Below, piece by piece: positions 11,407 through 22,116 of a stretch of 64,000 nucleotides of DNA (positions are counted from its first letter, which is position 1; each line of letters starts with the position of its first letter). Under the pieces are notes generated by a model, which was not told the origin of the DNA, did no database searches, and saw only the letters and a program-made list of their open reading frames with translations. Source of the DNA: Tilletiaria anomala UBC 951 (Eukaryota > Basidiomycota > Exobasidiomycetes > Georgefischeriales > Tilletiariaceae); assembly GCF_000711695.1 (NCBI RefSeq), contig NW_013547002.1, forward strand, positions 1 to 64,000, written 5' to 3'. A program made the translations under genes and the position numbers.

Positions 11407-14400
11407 ATGAGCGGCGCCGATGCAAGAGCAGACAACATGAGTAACAGTCTTAGTGGCTCTCAGCTGCTCTCGCGGCCAAACAAAAGTGTGACTGGTTCGC
11501 CGACCCCGTCCGAGCGATCGAGAAGTGCATCGGTTGTTCCCATTGCGGCCGGTGCAAACGTCACAGCCGGTATGGCCGACTCTCTGTCATCTCTTCAAAG
11601 CAACGAGTCAATCAGCTATGCTTCGCTGAAAGCGCAGGGCCTGACGGATGATGAAATCACCTTGGTACGTGCGCCAGCTCCTCCACGGCTGCGCCAGACG
11701 CTTTGCTGATCCGGCTCGCAAATCCCTTTGTGGCATACAGAAACTCGAGCATGAGCGGCAACGTGACCTCCAGCGTCAAATGTTTGCCCAGCAAATGGCA
11801 ATGCTGGAGAGGAGGCAGCATGAAGAGCAGATTGCTCTGAAGCAGACGTCTCGCGCATCCTCCATCCGTGCGCCCAATTCCCGTCAAGCCAGTCCGCCTC
11901 CTCGCGAAAACGTCAAGGTGGGCCCAGCATTTGGCAACTTTGACGATCCAGAGGAAGGCCTCCACGGTAGTAACGTACCGGGCTTGAGATCTATGCCCGA
12001 CTCTAGAAGGCAGAGCGGTGGAGAAGAGGGCGGCGTAGGTCTCGTCCAAGGCCCCGGATCAAAGCGTGTGGCGAGCCGAGGTGACCTGGCCAGTGCATTC
12101 GAGCGCATGAGCGTTGGTGGTTCCGGTGCTAACGGCAGCGCATCACCGCACCGTAATGGGATCCGTGCACAGTTCGACGAACCGGACTCCAATCCCAACT
12201 CTCGCAGCCAATCGCCAGGGGGCCGAAACCTCACCCCTGCACAGCATAGCGCCTTGCAGCGCGTCCTCGCTGGCTCAGGCTCCGGCGCCAGCTCACCCAA
12301 AGGTGACGGCCAAGCTCCGCCGGCCGGGACAGAGGGTAGTAGTTTCACGCCTGTCTTCAACGAGAACTTTTTGTTTGACGACGAGCTCGATGCCGAGTCT
12401 GCCTTCGTCAAGAAGTACAATCTGCAAGAGGATGATGACAAGTTCCCTGTGCTGATCCGTAGGGACAGCTTCCCCGGTATGCTGTCTGCCTCTTCGGCAG
12501 CACTTGACTTGGCCCCCCTTTCTCAAACGCCGCCGCGCTTCCCAAGAGGCAATGCTGCCGGCGACGCTAAAAACTCCGAGTGGCCCCAATTTGTGCCCGG
12601 CCGCAGCCCGAGTGGCCGCTCTGCCGACCAGGACGGCATTGCTGCCTCCGCTGCTGCTGCTGCGGACCGCAAAGGCCAGTCAGAACGCAACTCGCCGCGC
12701 TTGTCCAATAATCAGCAGCTGCCTGCGCCTAACTCGCAAGGCCGCGTCTCACCCTCCGCAAGCGGCAGTGGCAGCGCTGCGCAGAATGCACGCCATATGG
12801 CACCTGGGACACCTGCGACGGGCGGCAGTGGTGGCGCTGGTCGCGATCGCGCCTCGTCGGGCTTCGCCAACGGCTCTACCAACAATAGCAATGCCACGGA
12901 CAACGCATCCAAAGCTTTCCTCGACTCGGGTAGTACCAATTCGCCCAACTTCGGCAGCTTTGGCATCAACAGCTTCACCGCTGGGAGCAAGAGTTCAGCA
13001 AGCACCCGCTTCGGACCGTACGCTGCTTCCAATGCATTTGAAACATCCGGCAACAATGCCGAACACAGCCGCACTCGTCCTTCGTCTGGCTACTTCGAGG
13101 CTTTCAGCTCCAGCACAAACCCTCCCTCTGGTCTGCTCGGCAACACGGGCAAGTACGGAAGCGCAGTCGGTCCTGAGACCAACAAGCTGCCTCCCGCATC
13201 GACCGCCGCCGCCGCTGCTGCTGCCGCTGCTGCCGCTGGTTTAAAGCAGACGCGCAAGGGCGAGCTGGACGTCAACACGAAGCTGGAAGATCTGCAAGGC
13301 GACATCTTCACCCTCTGCAAGGACCAGCATGGCTGCAGGTACTTGCAAAAGAAGCTCGAAGAGGGTGTCGCCGCTCATCGCGACATGATCTTTGCCGAGA
13401 CATTCCCGCACTTTGCTGAGCTGATGACCGATCCGTTCGGCAACTACCTCTGCCAGAAGATGCTCGAATACTGCACGGATGACCAACGCAATCTTATTGT
13501 TGAGAGCGTCGCAGGCGAGCTTGTCACCATTTCTCTCAACATGCACGGCACGCGTGCAGTCCAGAAAACGATTGACTTCCTCTCAACGCCACGTCAGATC
13601 CACTCCATCATCGTCGCGCTCAGTATGAACGTCGTCACTTTGATCAAGGATCTGAATGGCAACCACGTCATTCAGAAGTGTTTGAACCGTCTCGGCGCTG
13701 AGGACAATCAGTTCATCTACAATGCCGTTGCAGCACACTGCATTGAAGTGGCAACTCATCGCCACGGTTGCTGTGTGCTCCAAAGATGCATTGACCATGC
13801 CTCTGACAGCCAGCGCATGCAGCTGGTCGCCGAGATCACGTACAATGCACTCACACTTGTCCAGGATCCCTTCGGCAACTACGTCGTGCAATATGTGCTC
13901 GATCTCAACGACGCAAGATTCAGCGAGGCTGTCATCCGGCAGTTTGTTGGCAATGTCTGCGCGCTGTCTGTGCAGAAATTCAGCTCGAACGTCATCGAGA
14001 AGTGTGTTCGTGTTTCAGAGCAAGCGACGAAGAAACAGCTCATCGAAGAGCTCATCAATCGAACTCGCCTGGAAAAGCTTCTGCGCGACTCGTTTGCCAA
14101 CTATGTAGTCCAGACTGCGCTCGACTACGCTGACCCAGTGCAGAGAATGCAACTGGTCGAGTGCATTCGGCCGATCTTGCCGATGATCCGCAACACTCCG
14201 TACGGCAAGCGCATACAGAGCAAGCTGCATCGGGACAACTACGACTTACACTCGCACCACCACCCCCATCACCATGGACACCACCCCGGGCATGCAGGCA
14301 TGCCGTACTCGCTTCTGCAAGCCGCTCACCATCAGCAGATGCAAGCTATGGCTGCTCTTGCAAACCGGCAAATGACTCCAGCCGAGTACGGAGGCATGGG

Positions 14401-14716
14401 CTCCTTCAACGGTCCTCTGCACCCGCAGGGTGGCATACCCGGCCTGGCTCCGCACATGTCAGGCATGTACGGCGCTCCGCCACCTCATCACCCTGCCGGT
14501 AGGCCAATGGGTGGACATGGCGCAGCGCACATGTCTCCTGCCATGTCGGCCCAATTTGGCCTCCCAGGTCCGCATCTCCCGATGAACTCGCCGTACGCGC
14601 CGCCCCAAGGCTCGCCCATGATGCACCCGGGTCAAGCCGAGATGGGCTTTGGTGCGCCACCCATCGGCGTGCAAGGCGCGGGCGCTTATCCTGGGCGCTA
14701 CAACGTTACCTACTAG
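11407..14716 (+). CDS. PUF3: Pumilio-family RNA-binding protein, Puf3-like
   Basis: Cytoplasmic post-transcriptional repressor that binds 3' UTR elements. Two exons (11407-11664, 11741-14716; donor GTACGT) give 1077 residues. The long N-terminal half is Ser/Asn/Gly-rich and disordered, with a polyalanine run. Eight Pumilio repeats span about residues 600-915. Their base-reading triplets are visible: repeat 1 CRYLQ, 2 NYLCQ, 3 TRAVQ, 4 NHVIQ, 5 CCVLQ, 6 NYVVQ, 7 SNVIE, 8 NYVVQ. By the established PUF code this predicts UGUA followed by an AU-rich tail, as for yeast Puf3. The C-terminus is rich in His, Pro, Met and Gly (a HHPHHHGHH run near 14260). The start is the first ATG of the frame after upstream non-ATG codons. 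An upstream exon is possible. The Puf3 assignment rests on repeat code, not orthology. Confidence 0.88.
13202..13236 (+). repeat. GCN-type codon run encoding polyalanine
   Basis: About twelve alanine codons in a row (mixed GCC and GCT) sit just before the PUF domain. The mixed codons suggest an old, selected homopolymer rather than recent slippage. Length may vary between strains. Confidence 0.85.
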
Positions 14717-14911
14717 GCTCAGCACCACTTCAAAACGCTTCCCTTCGACAAGCGAACCGAAACGACACACTCCTTTTTCCTTGCCAGGTTCTCGGCCCCG
14801 AAAATAAACTCATGATGTACACCAAGACATTTTGCATTCTTCTCATGTCGTGAAGTGTAGTGCCAATAACAAAAGATGATATTTGCCCTTAACTCGACTC
14901 TGTGCAACGGT

Positions 14912-15701
14912 TCAGAATTCGTCCTTGAGCCCGTGTGCTGCTTTGCGCCTATAAGCTGCCTGGTCGCGAAGCCATTGCCGGTACTGCTTGATCGATCCGA
15001 CCTTCTCGCCCTGCAAAAGAAGTTCGGCGCAGATGCGTTCATTTAGCTCAAAAGCAGAGGAAAATGTGTGAGTACCCTACCTCTCTACGCACATAGAAGT
15101 CCGGCACCGGGTTTTGAACGGACTGCCTTGACGGATCGACACGATTACGCTTGATGTGCTCGTAAAACTCGCCGTCCTTTTCGCGGATCGCCGGCAACTT
15201 GGACGAGTGCATCATGGTCCACAGAGACGATCCTAGCGTGGGACCAATGAGCCAGCCAACGCCGGTGAATGCGAGCACAGCAGCGAAGGAGACGTAGACT
15301 GGGTCGATCCCGGCTATGGCATTCGTCGGATCGAGCTCCTGCGTGAGGAAGAATGCTCCGGACCCCGCCGCTGCCAATGCTGTCGTCGGAATGGTGGTGA
15401 CCATACCTGCCAAGCGCCGCGATCGGCGAAGCTTCAGATCTATGTCAGGACATCGACGAGAGTCAGAATTAGGCGATATATAAAACAGGAAGGGTAGAGG
15501 AACAGGCTCACATTCGTCCCAGGACAAAGAAGCTGCGCCGCTAGAACGTCCCACATGCTGGCCACCCGAAGCACGGTGATTTGGGGACGATGAGTGCATG
15601 AAGGCGGCGGCACTGCGAAGAGCAGGCGGGGATAGTCGCCGTGGCCGAACAGCGCCGCTACTCAGCAGAAGGCGAGACGAGGATGCAATGGAGGAGGCCA
15701 T
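14912..15701 (-). CDS. PAM17: presequence translocase motor subunit PAM17
   Basis: Inner-membrane subunit that organises the TIM23 import motor. Three exons (15701-15512, 15439-15093, 15010-14912) give 211 residues. The N-terminus is an Arg/Ser-rich mitochondrial presequence (MASSIASSSRLLLS). Splicing yields LSWDEYLKLRRSRR, matching the LTWPEYLRLRKSRR family signature. Two hydrophobic segments follow (IPTTALAAAGSGAFF; VSFAAVLAFTGVGWLIGPTLG). The conserved tail NRVDPSRQSVQNPVPDFY joins GEKVGSIKQYRQWLRDQ, typical of Pam17. The donors are GTGAGC and GTGCGT. The gene is convergent with the PUF gene (195 bases apart) and divergent from CKS1. Confidence 0.95.
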
Positions 15702-16298
15702 GGTGGGCAATGCGATGGCGGTGAGGGAATCGTATGAGTCGGCAAAGCTCCTCCGCAGACGATGTCCTCTTTCATTCAAAGCAAGGATGGATACTGGACA
15801 GACTGTCGTGGTCGACAATGTGGCATAATAAAGGACGAGCTTGTCAATTTCATTGCCTTCACGGCGACTGCCGTTGCTCTTTGGAGGGTGTGATGGGTAT
15901 GCTTCGACTAGAGGTGCTGATTCGGATTCTCCGTTCCGCCCTTTTCATGGCCAGAGCGCGCGCGCTGGGCGACAACGCAGACGCCAACCGAGCGAAGAGA
16001 GGCGCAGGGACTGGGAGGGAGGAGAGCAACCGCGGTGGGTTCAACTCGAGTCGAGAACAACAAGAACAGCAGTCAGTACAAGCAAGGTTACGTTTAACCA
16101 CCTTCTCATCCTCGTGTGAGGCTATCGGGTTGACACATTTTGGCGGACCACGAGATTCTAGTCGAGCGCGAAGTGGAACGCAGCCACGGCTGCTAATGCA
16201 CAGGAAGACCCACAAGTGCGACCAACAGATATCCTGCACGACCACCCCTTAGGCGGAAAGTCACAGAGAGCGCAGCTGGCGCGTCATACACGAGCAAG
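15702..16298. promoter_or_regulatory. divergent promoter PAM17/CKS1
   Basis: About 600 bases between two start codons, with no open frame of note. It includes a TATAAT-like and CAAT-like mix but no convincing canonical TATA box. It must hold both promoters. Confidence 0.5.
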
Positions 16299-16962
16299 AT
16301 GTCACAGGCTCAACCCACGTATGAGGATTATGTGCAGAGGTGAGCGTTCAGAAGAGATCGACAAGGCTTTGAACATGACAGTGCAGCCGATACTAGAGGT
16401 GCAGCACCTCGCGCACTGCGGACCCATTCAAAGGGAATGACCGCACCTAACGCGACATGTGTGTTTCGTCCGCCGCCGCAGGATTCATTACTCGGAAAAA
16501 TACACTGATGACGAATGGGAATATCGGTGAGTTGCTTGGCGGATCAGAGCCACCTCGAGCGGCGCATCTCTGACTCTGTACCCGTCACATCCCACACGTT
16601 CGTAGGCATGTCATTCTGCCAAAACCCCTCTTGAAGCTGATCCCGAAGGAGTACTTCGACCCAGAGGAGCCGGGGGTGTTAAGAATCTTGACCGATTCGG
16701 AATGGCGAGGGATCGGTATTACGCAAAGTCTAGGCTGGGAGCATTACGAGGTGCATGGTGAGTCTCGTCGGATGGCGCTTTGTAGCAAAAATGCGCAAAA
16801 TAACGCTAAGGCGAAATGCGCATACTTGTCATGCTCACTACTTCACGCGTCCTCTTCTCCTTCCCAAATCAATCAGCCCCAGAGCCGCACATTCTCCTCT
16901 TTCGGCGAGAAAAGGACTACCAAGAAAAGTACGGACCGGCTGGCAAGCCCGCCGCGAAATGA
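16299..16962 (+). CDS. CKS1: cyclin-dependent kinase regulatory subunit CKS1
   Basis: Small phospho-adaptor that binds Cdc28/Cdk1 and docks multiply phosphorylated substrates. Four exons (16299-16339, 16482-16526, 16606-16757, 16877-16962) give 107 residues. The protein starts [14 protein letters not shown]. It then carries [20 protein letters not shown], the Cks signature, and [18 protein letters not shown]. The hinge and Cdk-binding strand follow as [12 protein letters not shown]. The anion-pocket residues (Lys/Arg, Ser, Trp, Arg) are in place. A short insertion (EEPGV) after the first half is a fungal feature. All three introns begin GTGAGY. Each boundary keeps the family motif in frame, so the model is firm. 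Confidence 0.95.
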
Positions 16963-17267
16963 AAGAGAGTCTGTTGAACCGCCGACCGCTCTTCGTCCAA
17001 ACCGTCCCTTAACACTCTTCCAAATCTACCGAACAACAGCCTGCTTTACATACTGACTGCCACAACAAGCCACGGGGTTACCCAAGCATCATTTGAAGGA
17101 CACCTGAACATACTGTATTATTTGTCCGAGCATATTCATCGAGCAAGCCCCGTCCATTCCGTTGTGAGTGACAGCCAGCCTCGCATACGTCAGCATGTTG
17201 CAACCATACGATTCGGCGGCTGTAAGGATCCGCTTCAAGCTGCACCTAGGGCCGAATACAACATGAA

Positions 17268-18579
17268 TCACTCTATCTTGGCGCGATGCGAGACTACATC
17301 TTGCCGCGCCGTCGCAACAGCATGCGAAACGTACAGCCTCGCTACGGGTGCGAGGATAACGCGTACGAGCGCGAGCGTAATCACGAGCGTACAGACCAGA
17401 TATGCCGCTGTGGTAGGCAGCACTCCAAGGTGAAGCTGCTCGAATGTCAGCGCAATTGGTGCGACTTGAGGAGCTTGCATGCCTCCACCTTCGTCGGATG
17501 ATATTTGGACGCCCTCAGAAGTCGTCTTTGGAGCGTGCTCCACGTCAGATGCCGAACAAGGGCGTCCGGAATCCCAGGCTAGACGATCGAAGTATAGTCG
17601 ACGGACACTCTGCCAAAAGCGCGATGATGCTCCCCCGCTAAAAGACAGACACTCTTGGCGCTCTGGCACTGAAATAGCATTGTGCATTGCTACCACTTGC
17701 AGGTAGGCGACCTGGCATGGAAACCGTTCGAGCTCCTCCCTAAGCTCTGCTTCCTGTACTTGTCGAGCAAGGTACCTGCCCTCTTCCAGAACATCTTTAT
17801 ATGGCACTGCCGTTTGCTCCAAGCTCGGCGCGTTGCCAATTTTTACAATGGGCGCGTCTGTGGAAGCACGGTCATCTGGAGACGAGCTTCCGTCTTGTGC
17901 AACACGCCGCAGATTGCCCGCGACGAGCATCTCATGCGCATTCATGACCCTCAGTCTCGTGTCCGTGGCATGCTGGTTTATGCGGTCAGCAGTGCGTCGT
18001 ACTCAAGAGTTTCTCCCAGATGGTTGCTCACGTTAGCTGCAATGCTTGCTCTAACAGTAAAACGTTGAGTGAGAGCCCACAAGATTGAATGCCACACTTT
18101 CTGTAGAAAACGATCGCGTGGATTTGCTGGCCGATGTCTAGCGACGGGGCCACCCTCGATGGGCCGAGCAAGCTTGAGTTTGATCCAAGCACCGGTGCGA
18201 CTGTCACTGGCTTTGAGGAGAGGTGACGGACCACTTAGTTCGATTGAGAATAAGCCGCCGGGACGTGTGATGTCTAGTGTCGGCCTGCACACAGAGGGTC
18301 GCAAAAGCGAAAAGAGCGGCATGTTTAAAACCCAGGGCGTTTAGGAGAATGCTGCAAGCTGGGACGCATGGTGCTCAATGCTCACCAGTCCTGCGCAAGC
18401 TTGGCAGCTGCATACAGCTCGTCTCTGCCTTCAGGGTCGTCTCTACATAGCAGCGGGCCAAAATTGACAATCTCTGTATTTGCACTGCATGTAGCTGCCA
18501 GGAGAGCGAGCGAAAGCAACAAAGGTAGCACCGTTAGGCAGCTGAACTTCAGGGCTGGGCTTGGACGAGGAGACTTCAT
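17268..18579 (-). CDS. ER-type membrane protein with signal peptide, unrecognised
   Basis: Exon 1 (18579-18386) begins MKSPRPSPALKFSCL and continues with a strong hydrophobic core ending LLAATCSA, a clear signal peptide. NTEIVNFGPLLCR follows. The exon ends at a GTGAGC donor. The last exon (to TGA at 17268) encodes about 220 residues, ending with one membrane helix (TAAYLVCTLVITLALVRVIL) and a basic tail. The result is a probable type I single-pass protein of the ER or surface. The middle (18290-17960) contains one or two more exons. The frames with TLDITRPGGLFSIELSG and with LDIGQQIHAIVFY both look coding, and I could not fix the junctions. I do not recognise the family, and no function is proposed. 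Confidence 0.6.
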
Positions 18580-19045
18580 GGCGCGAGATCCTGGCCAGCC
18601 CTTATGCTCGGTCGGCGCGGCGGATAAGCGCGCCGGTGACACTCATTTGCCGCGCTCTCAGGACCAGAGGAGCACGTTCCTTGAGCGATGTACTGGCAAT
18701 CGCCAGTGCCCAGATACAGTATTATTCTCGCGAGCCATCGTGTCCAGCTGAGTCAAGGTGACTGAGAACTGTGCTGTTCCGCCGCTTCTTGTTGCATTCC
18801 ACTATACAGTGTGGTTGCACGAATTGAGATGCGTGAGCCAATAGCTGTCAAGGCGGGGTTTACAACTATACGCTTCTCTTTTCCGACCTCGGCCGCCTGC
18901 AGAGGGTGCACATGCTTGAAGCATCTCTGCCAGCTGTTGGGCTGTCCTCTCGCCTGCTTCCCATCTTGATCATCTTCACCCGGAGCTTCTTAAAGGATTG
19001 TGCAGTAAACCAACGCCAACCCTCAGTGGACCCAGTTGGCCCATC
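18580..19045. promoter_or_regulatory. divergent promoter of the ER protein and COX4
   Basis: A 466-base divergent spacer. No canonical TATA box is evident; a TATACAG stretch lies at about 18802. Confidence 0.4.
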
Positions 19046-19951
19046 ATGATCGCCCACAGACTTGTTTCCAGGCTCCCATCTACCGCCGTGCGGCGCACGG
19101 CGGTCAGCGCTCGCATCTCGACGCCGGCCACGCCTGTCTCGCGAACCATGAGCGCGTCCGCTCTGAGGAGGGACGCACACGGTCCGCCCATCATCACCGG
19201 CGAGGGTGCCAAGGCAGGCGAGGTCCCTTCCGACGAGCAGCAGGCCACCGGTCTAGAGCGATACGAGCTCCTCGGAAAACTTCAGGGTGTCGATGTCTTC
19301 AACATGGATCCTCTAAAGATGACCCGCGCTGGCACTGTCCAGGACCCGATCAAGATTCAAAGCTTGGTGCGTACAATGCTACATTACATTTTTAGGCCCG
19401 CAAGAAAGCAGAAATGTGCTGACAGACTTTTTCATCTGTGCTTCTTGCAGCACCCGACCCGCATAGTCGGCTGCACTGGCTTCCCAGCAGACTCGCACGA
19501 CACTATCTGGCTCCACCTGAACAGGGACCTCAAGAACCACAGATGTCCAGAATGCGGAAACGGTGAGCAGTCATGCGCGCTTGGTCTCAGCTCGATAGAT
19601 CATGTCCAAGTCTGGCGCAGACGAGTGCGCTTGGACCAGCCTCCTGGGTTGCTGCACATACCTTGGTGGCCGATCGGCGACGATGTCGTTCGCAGGCATC
19701 TTCCATTCATGGATGGGCAAGCTACAGGGCTTCTCGCATCCTCTGCAGTCAGCAGTGGAACGCAGAGCCTTGCACTTCGGGCGGCATTCAGGACAGCGGG
19801 GTGTGATTTTGGAAGACGCTCTGTGGTCACGACTCAGTGCCAGGAAACACGCTCATTTACCGATCAATTCACTGACCCACCTCCACCCTTGCTTCTATCA
19901 CCAGTCTACACCATGGACTTCGTCGGTGACGAGAACGCCGGTCACCACTAA
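19046..19951 (+). CDS. COX4: cytochrome c oxidase subunit 4 (zinc subunit)
   Basis: Nuclear-encoded matrix-side subunit of complex IV, equal to animal COX5B. Three exons (19046-19366, 19451-19562, 19905-19951) give 159 residues. The first about 45 residues are a Ser/Arg/Thr-rich mitochondrial presequence. The mature part has the family string TGLERYELLGKLQGVDVF. The zinc site follows: Cys and His in GCTGFPADSHD, then the pair in CPECGN. The end is VYTMDFVGDENAGHH. The second intron is long for this window (342 bases). Splice donors are GTGCGT and GTGAGC. Identity is firm. Confidence 0.95.
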   Translation: MIAHRLVSRLPSTAVRRTAVSARISTPATPVSRTMSASALRRDAHGPPIITGEGAKAGEVPSDEQQATGLERYELLGKLQGVDVFNMDPLKMTRAGTVQDPIKIQSLVRTMLHYIFRPARKQKCADRLFHLCFLQHPTRIVGCTGFPADSHDTIWLHLNRDLKNHRCPECGNGEQSCALGLSSIDHVQVWRRRVRLDQPPGLLHIPWWPIGDDVVRRHLPFMDGQATGLLASSAVSSGTQSLALRAAFRTAGCDFGRRSVVTTQCQETRSFTDQFTDPPPPLLLSPVYTMDFVGDENAGHH

Positions 19952-20145
19952 ATGCATCGACTCGTGATGCCGTGATGCCTTGCTGGTGTCTCGTGTTGAG
20001 TGGATGGAATGTAAGGAGATTCTCTTGTAATATACGAATCCCTTACCACGCTGCTTCCGGACTAAAGTCTGAAAGGCTCTTAAGGGGCTTGCTCGTCACA
20101 AACGATATTGAACTGCCTAGGGGCTCCAAGCGAGAAGGCGTTCCA

Positions 20146-20560
20146 TCACAAAGGGTGTGGAGGATGTACTCGAAACATTCGCATTTCCTGCTCTACAACT
20201 GGATCTGCTATCCGAATGAAGCGTACATGTCGTGATGACGGGATATACTGATCCTCTGCATCGACATCATCAACCAAGGCATCGATCTCGTGCGCCTGTA
20301 AGAGCAAAAGCGATGAGAGGTGCAAGTCGGTTATCATCAAGTAGGCCTACACATGCTCTCTTGCTCACCTGCTTGATCGTGTCAACCTTTTTGCAACGCG
20401 TGGTGACACCTGGGCTGTCATCCAGAATATTGCTCATGTCCAGGTTTTGGGCCTCGCTCTGGAGCTGCTGCACGTTGCTTCGCCACGTCAGTTCGTCCTC
20501 GCCGCTGGCATCGACCCTGGTGTCCGCCTGCGCTTCGCCATCGTTTTGGATAGGGATCTA
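20146..20560 (-). CDS. small hypothetical acidic protein, 5' end unresolved
   Basis: Two minus-strand exons join cleanly. The upstream one contains LTWRSNVQQLQSEAQNLDM and CKKVDTIKQ and ends at a GTGAGC donor (20368). The last one (20295-20146) encodes AHEIDALVDDVDAEDQYIP and ends FRVHPPHPL. The join is in phase and the intron is 73 bases. The protein looks helical and acidic, perhaps coiled-coil. Upstream the frame is closed by a TAG near 20540, so at least one more exon with the start codon must lie between 20560 and about 20960. I could not place it. I recognise no family. Coding potential is moderate. Confidence 0.42.
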
Positions 20561-20599
20561 CCCGTCCTGAGCAGACATCTTGAACTTTGGACTTCCGAA

Positions 20600-21520
20600 A
20601 GAGTTGGCTTTCGTATACAAGGTGCGAGCTGTGATTCCGATGCACGCTTGTTTGTCTGTAGCCCTGATGGAGGTGCGGGCACCGAATCTGCTTTCTTCTC
20701 ATGCTCCTATTTGTACACCATCACAACTTCGTTTACTCGCCTTGAGCTTGGGGATCGAAGACCTCACTGTTAGGCTGTGCTTGGCCAATCCAACATTGCG
20801 AATATGACGCCGCTTCTCCCACTGCGCGATGCAACAAGGATGCGAAGACCAGTGAGCAACTCCCTTCAGTGTCAGAGAAGCAGCTACCTGTTCGTTGGGA
20901 GCACATGGCCCAGCAAGGGTAGTGGTCATAACACAAGGAAGGATGACTCTCTAACGACCACTATTGCACATGTCGCTGCTGTATTGCATAACTATACACA
21001 TTGAGATACTCTTTCGCGGACTGCATGCTGTTGTGCGCTCACAGTGCGCACTGAGCCACTATATACTAGCCATCGACCATTCCTCACGGGCTACATCCTT
21101 AAAACTAACCCTCCCGCACGCCGCCGGCTCTGGTCTCGTCCACTATCGACTCCTTTCCGGCATCCCGGGTTCGATAGCTATCGCTTGTTCCTTTTGAACG
21201 GCATTTGAGAGTTGCGTGATATATGACAGGGCGTTCGGATGCATGCTAGCTGCGGCGCTCTGTTACAAGAGGTGTCGGATCCATGGGACCACACTTTGCG
21301 GCCCGCTCATCAACGCATCAACCCCAGACTCGCGGTTGCGGCTTGCATAAATTGGACCCCTTCTTGCAACACAGGCCGCAGCTGACGCGCTGACTCTGGT
21401 CGATGCCGGAGCAATGGATCCTGCCCCTATAAAGATGGACCTTTCGACAGACTAACATGAGTGTGCTCTTATCCTCTCGCCTCCAGCAGATTCGCCCTCA
21501 TCAAAGGTGTAGTATTCCAG
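20600..21520. other. gene-free stretch
   Basis: The left part may include the missing 5' exon of the small acidic gene. The rest shows no coding signal. A hairpin-prone GC block near 21110-21180 ends in a GGGTTCGATAGC motif that resembles a tRNA T-loop but has no matching stem. Confidence 0.4.
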
Positions 21521-21534
21521 CAGCCCTGATATCC

Positions 21535-21896
21535 CTAGGAACTATGTCAAATCCTTCGAAACGGGCAAGCCAGACGAGGAGGTGAGCCAACATTTGCACG
21601 AATATGCCAACATGTCTATGAGCTCGAAAAGTGGATCGAAAGTGACGCGTAAACGCAGGTGAAGCAACAGGGCGACGGGATGAGACAAAGGGGCATGAGC
21701 TTGGACGAAAGATTGCCGACATCCTAAAGCGTAATCCTAAGAAGCAGGCCAACAAGTACACGGACAACGATTTCCATTAAATGCACAGGGTCACGGCGCA
21801 CTGTGCCCGTCACCTTGCACAGGAAGCGCACTTGAAGATGACGCAGAGCAAGGAGGAGCTCGAAAACGTTAAGTCCACAAGGAGTTTTAAGAATTG
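21535..21896 (+). pseudogene. DUF3140 protein pseudogene
   Basis: Pieces in order match the small DUF3140 family found in bacteria and fungi, often near Hva1_TUDOR-type proteins. They are DEEVSQHLHEYANM, then ELEKWIESDA (21630-21648), then GHELGRKIADILKRNPKK, KYTDNDF, and RVTAHCARHLAQEAHLK with SKEELENVKSTRSFKN. In live fungal members these run without interruption and end in KNWGHD. Here the blocks lie in different frames with in-frame stops (for example TAA after ESDA and after NDFH). The last Trp codon appears to be TGA. No splice sites would repair all of these together. I infer a dead single-copy gene. Sequencing error could explain one break but hardly all of them. Confidence 0.68.
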
Positions 21897-22116
21897 AGTG
21901 TCGGGTCTCGTCAGGCAGCCCACAGCCGGCCCTGCCCTGTCCAAATGCTGAATTTGCAAACCTCAAATAAACTGGAGTCACGATCCCAAGTAAACCGTGT
22001 AGAATGGACTGGATGCGACCCACGTGTGCTGATGCAAAGCGAAATCCGAGGCGAATGGTATATTGGCTCCCGGCAAAGAAAAACTTGTCTCATGTGGCAT
22101 CAATGGATCTCGACAG

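Noticed and set aside
12504-13244. 246-codon plus-strand frame inside the PUF gene
   Set aside because: Overlaps the PUF low-complexity region in another frame; Ala/Pro/Arg-rich shadow with no start context.
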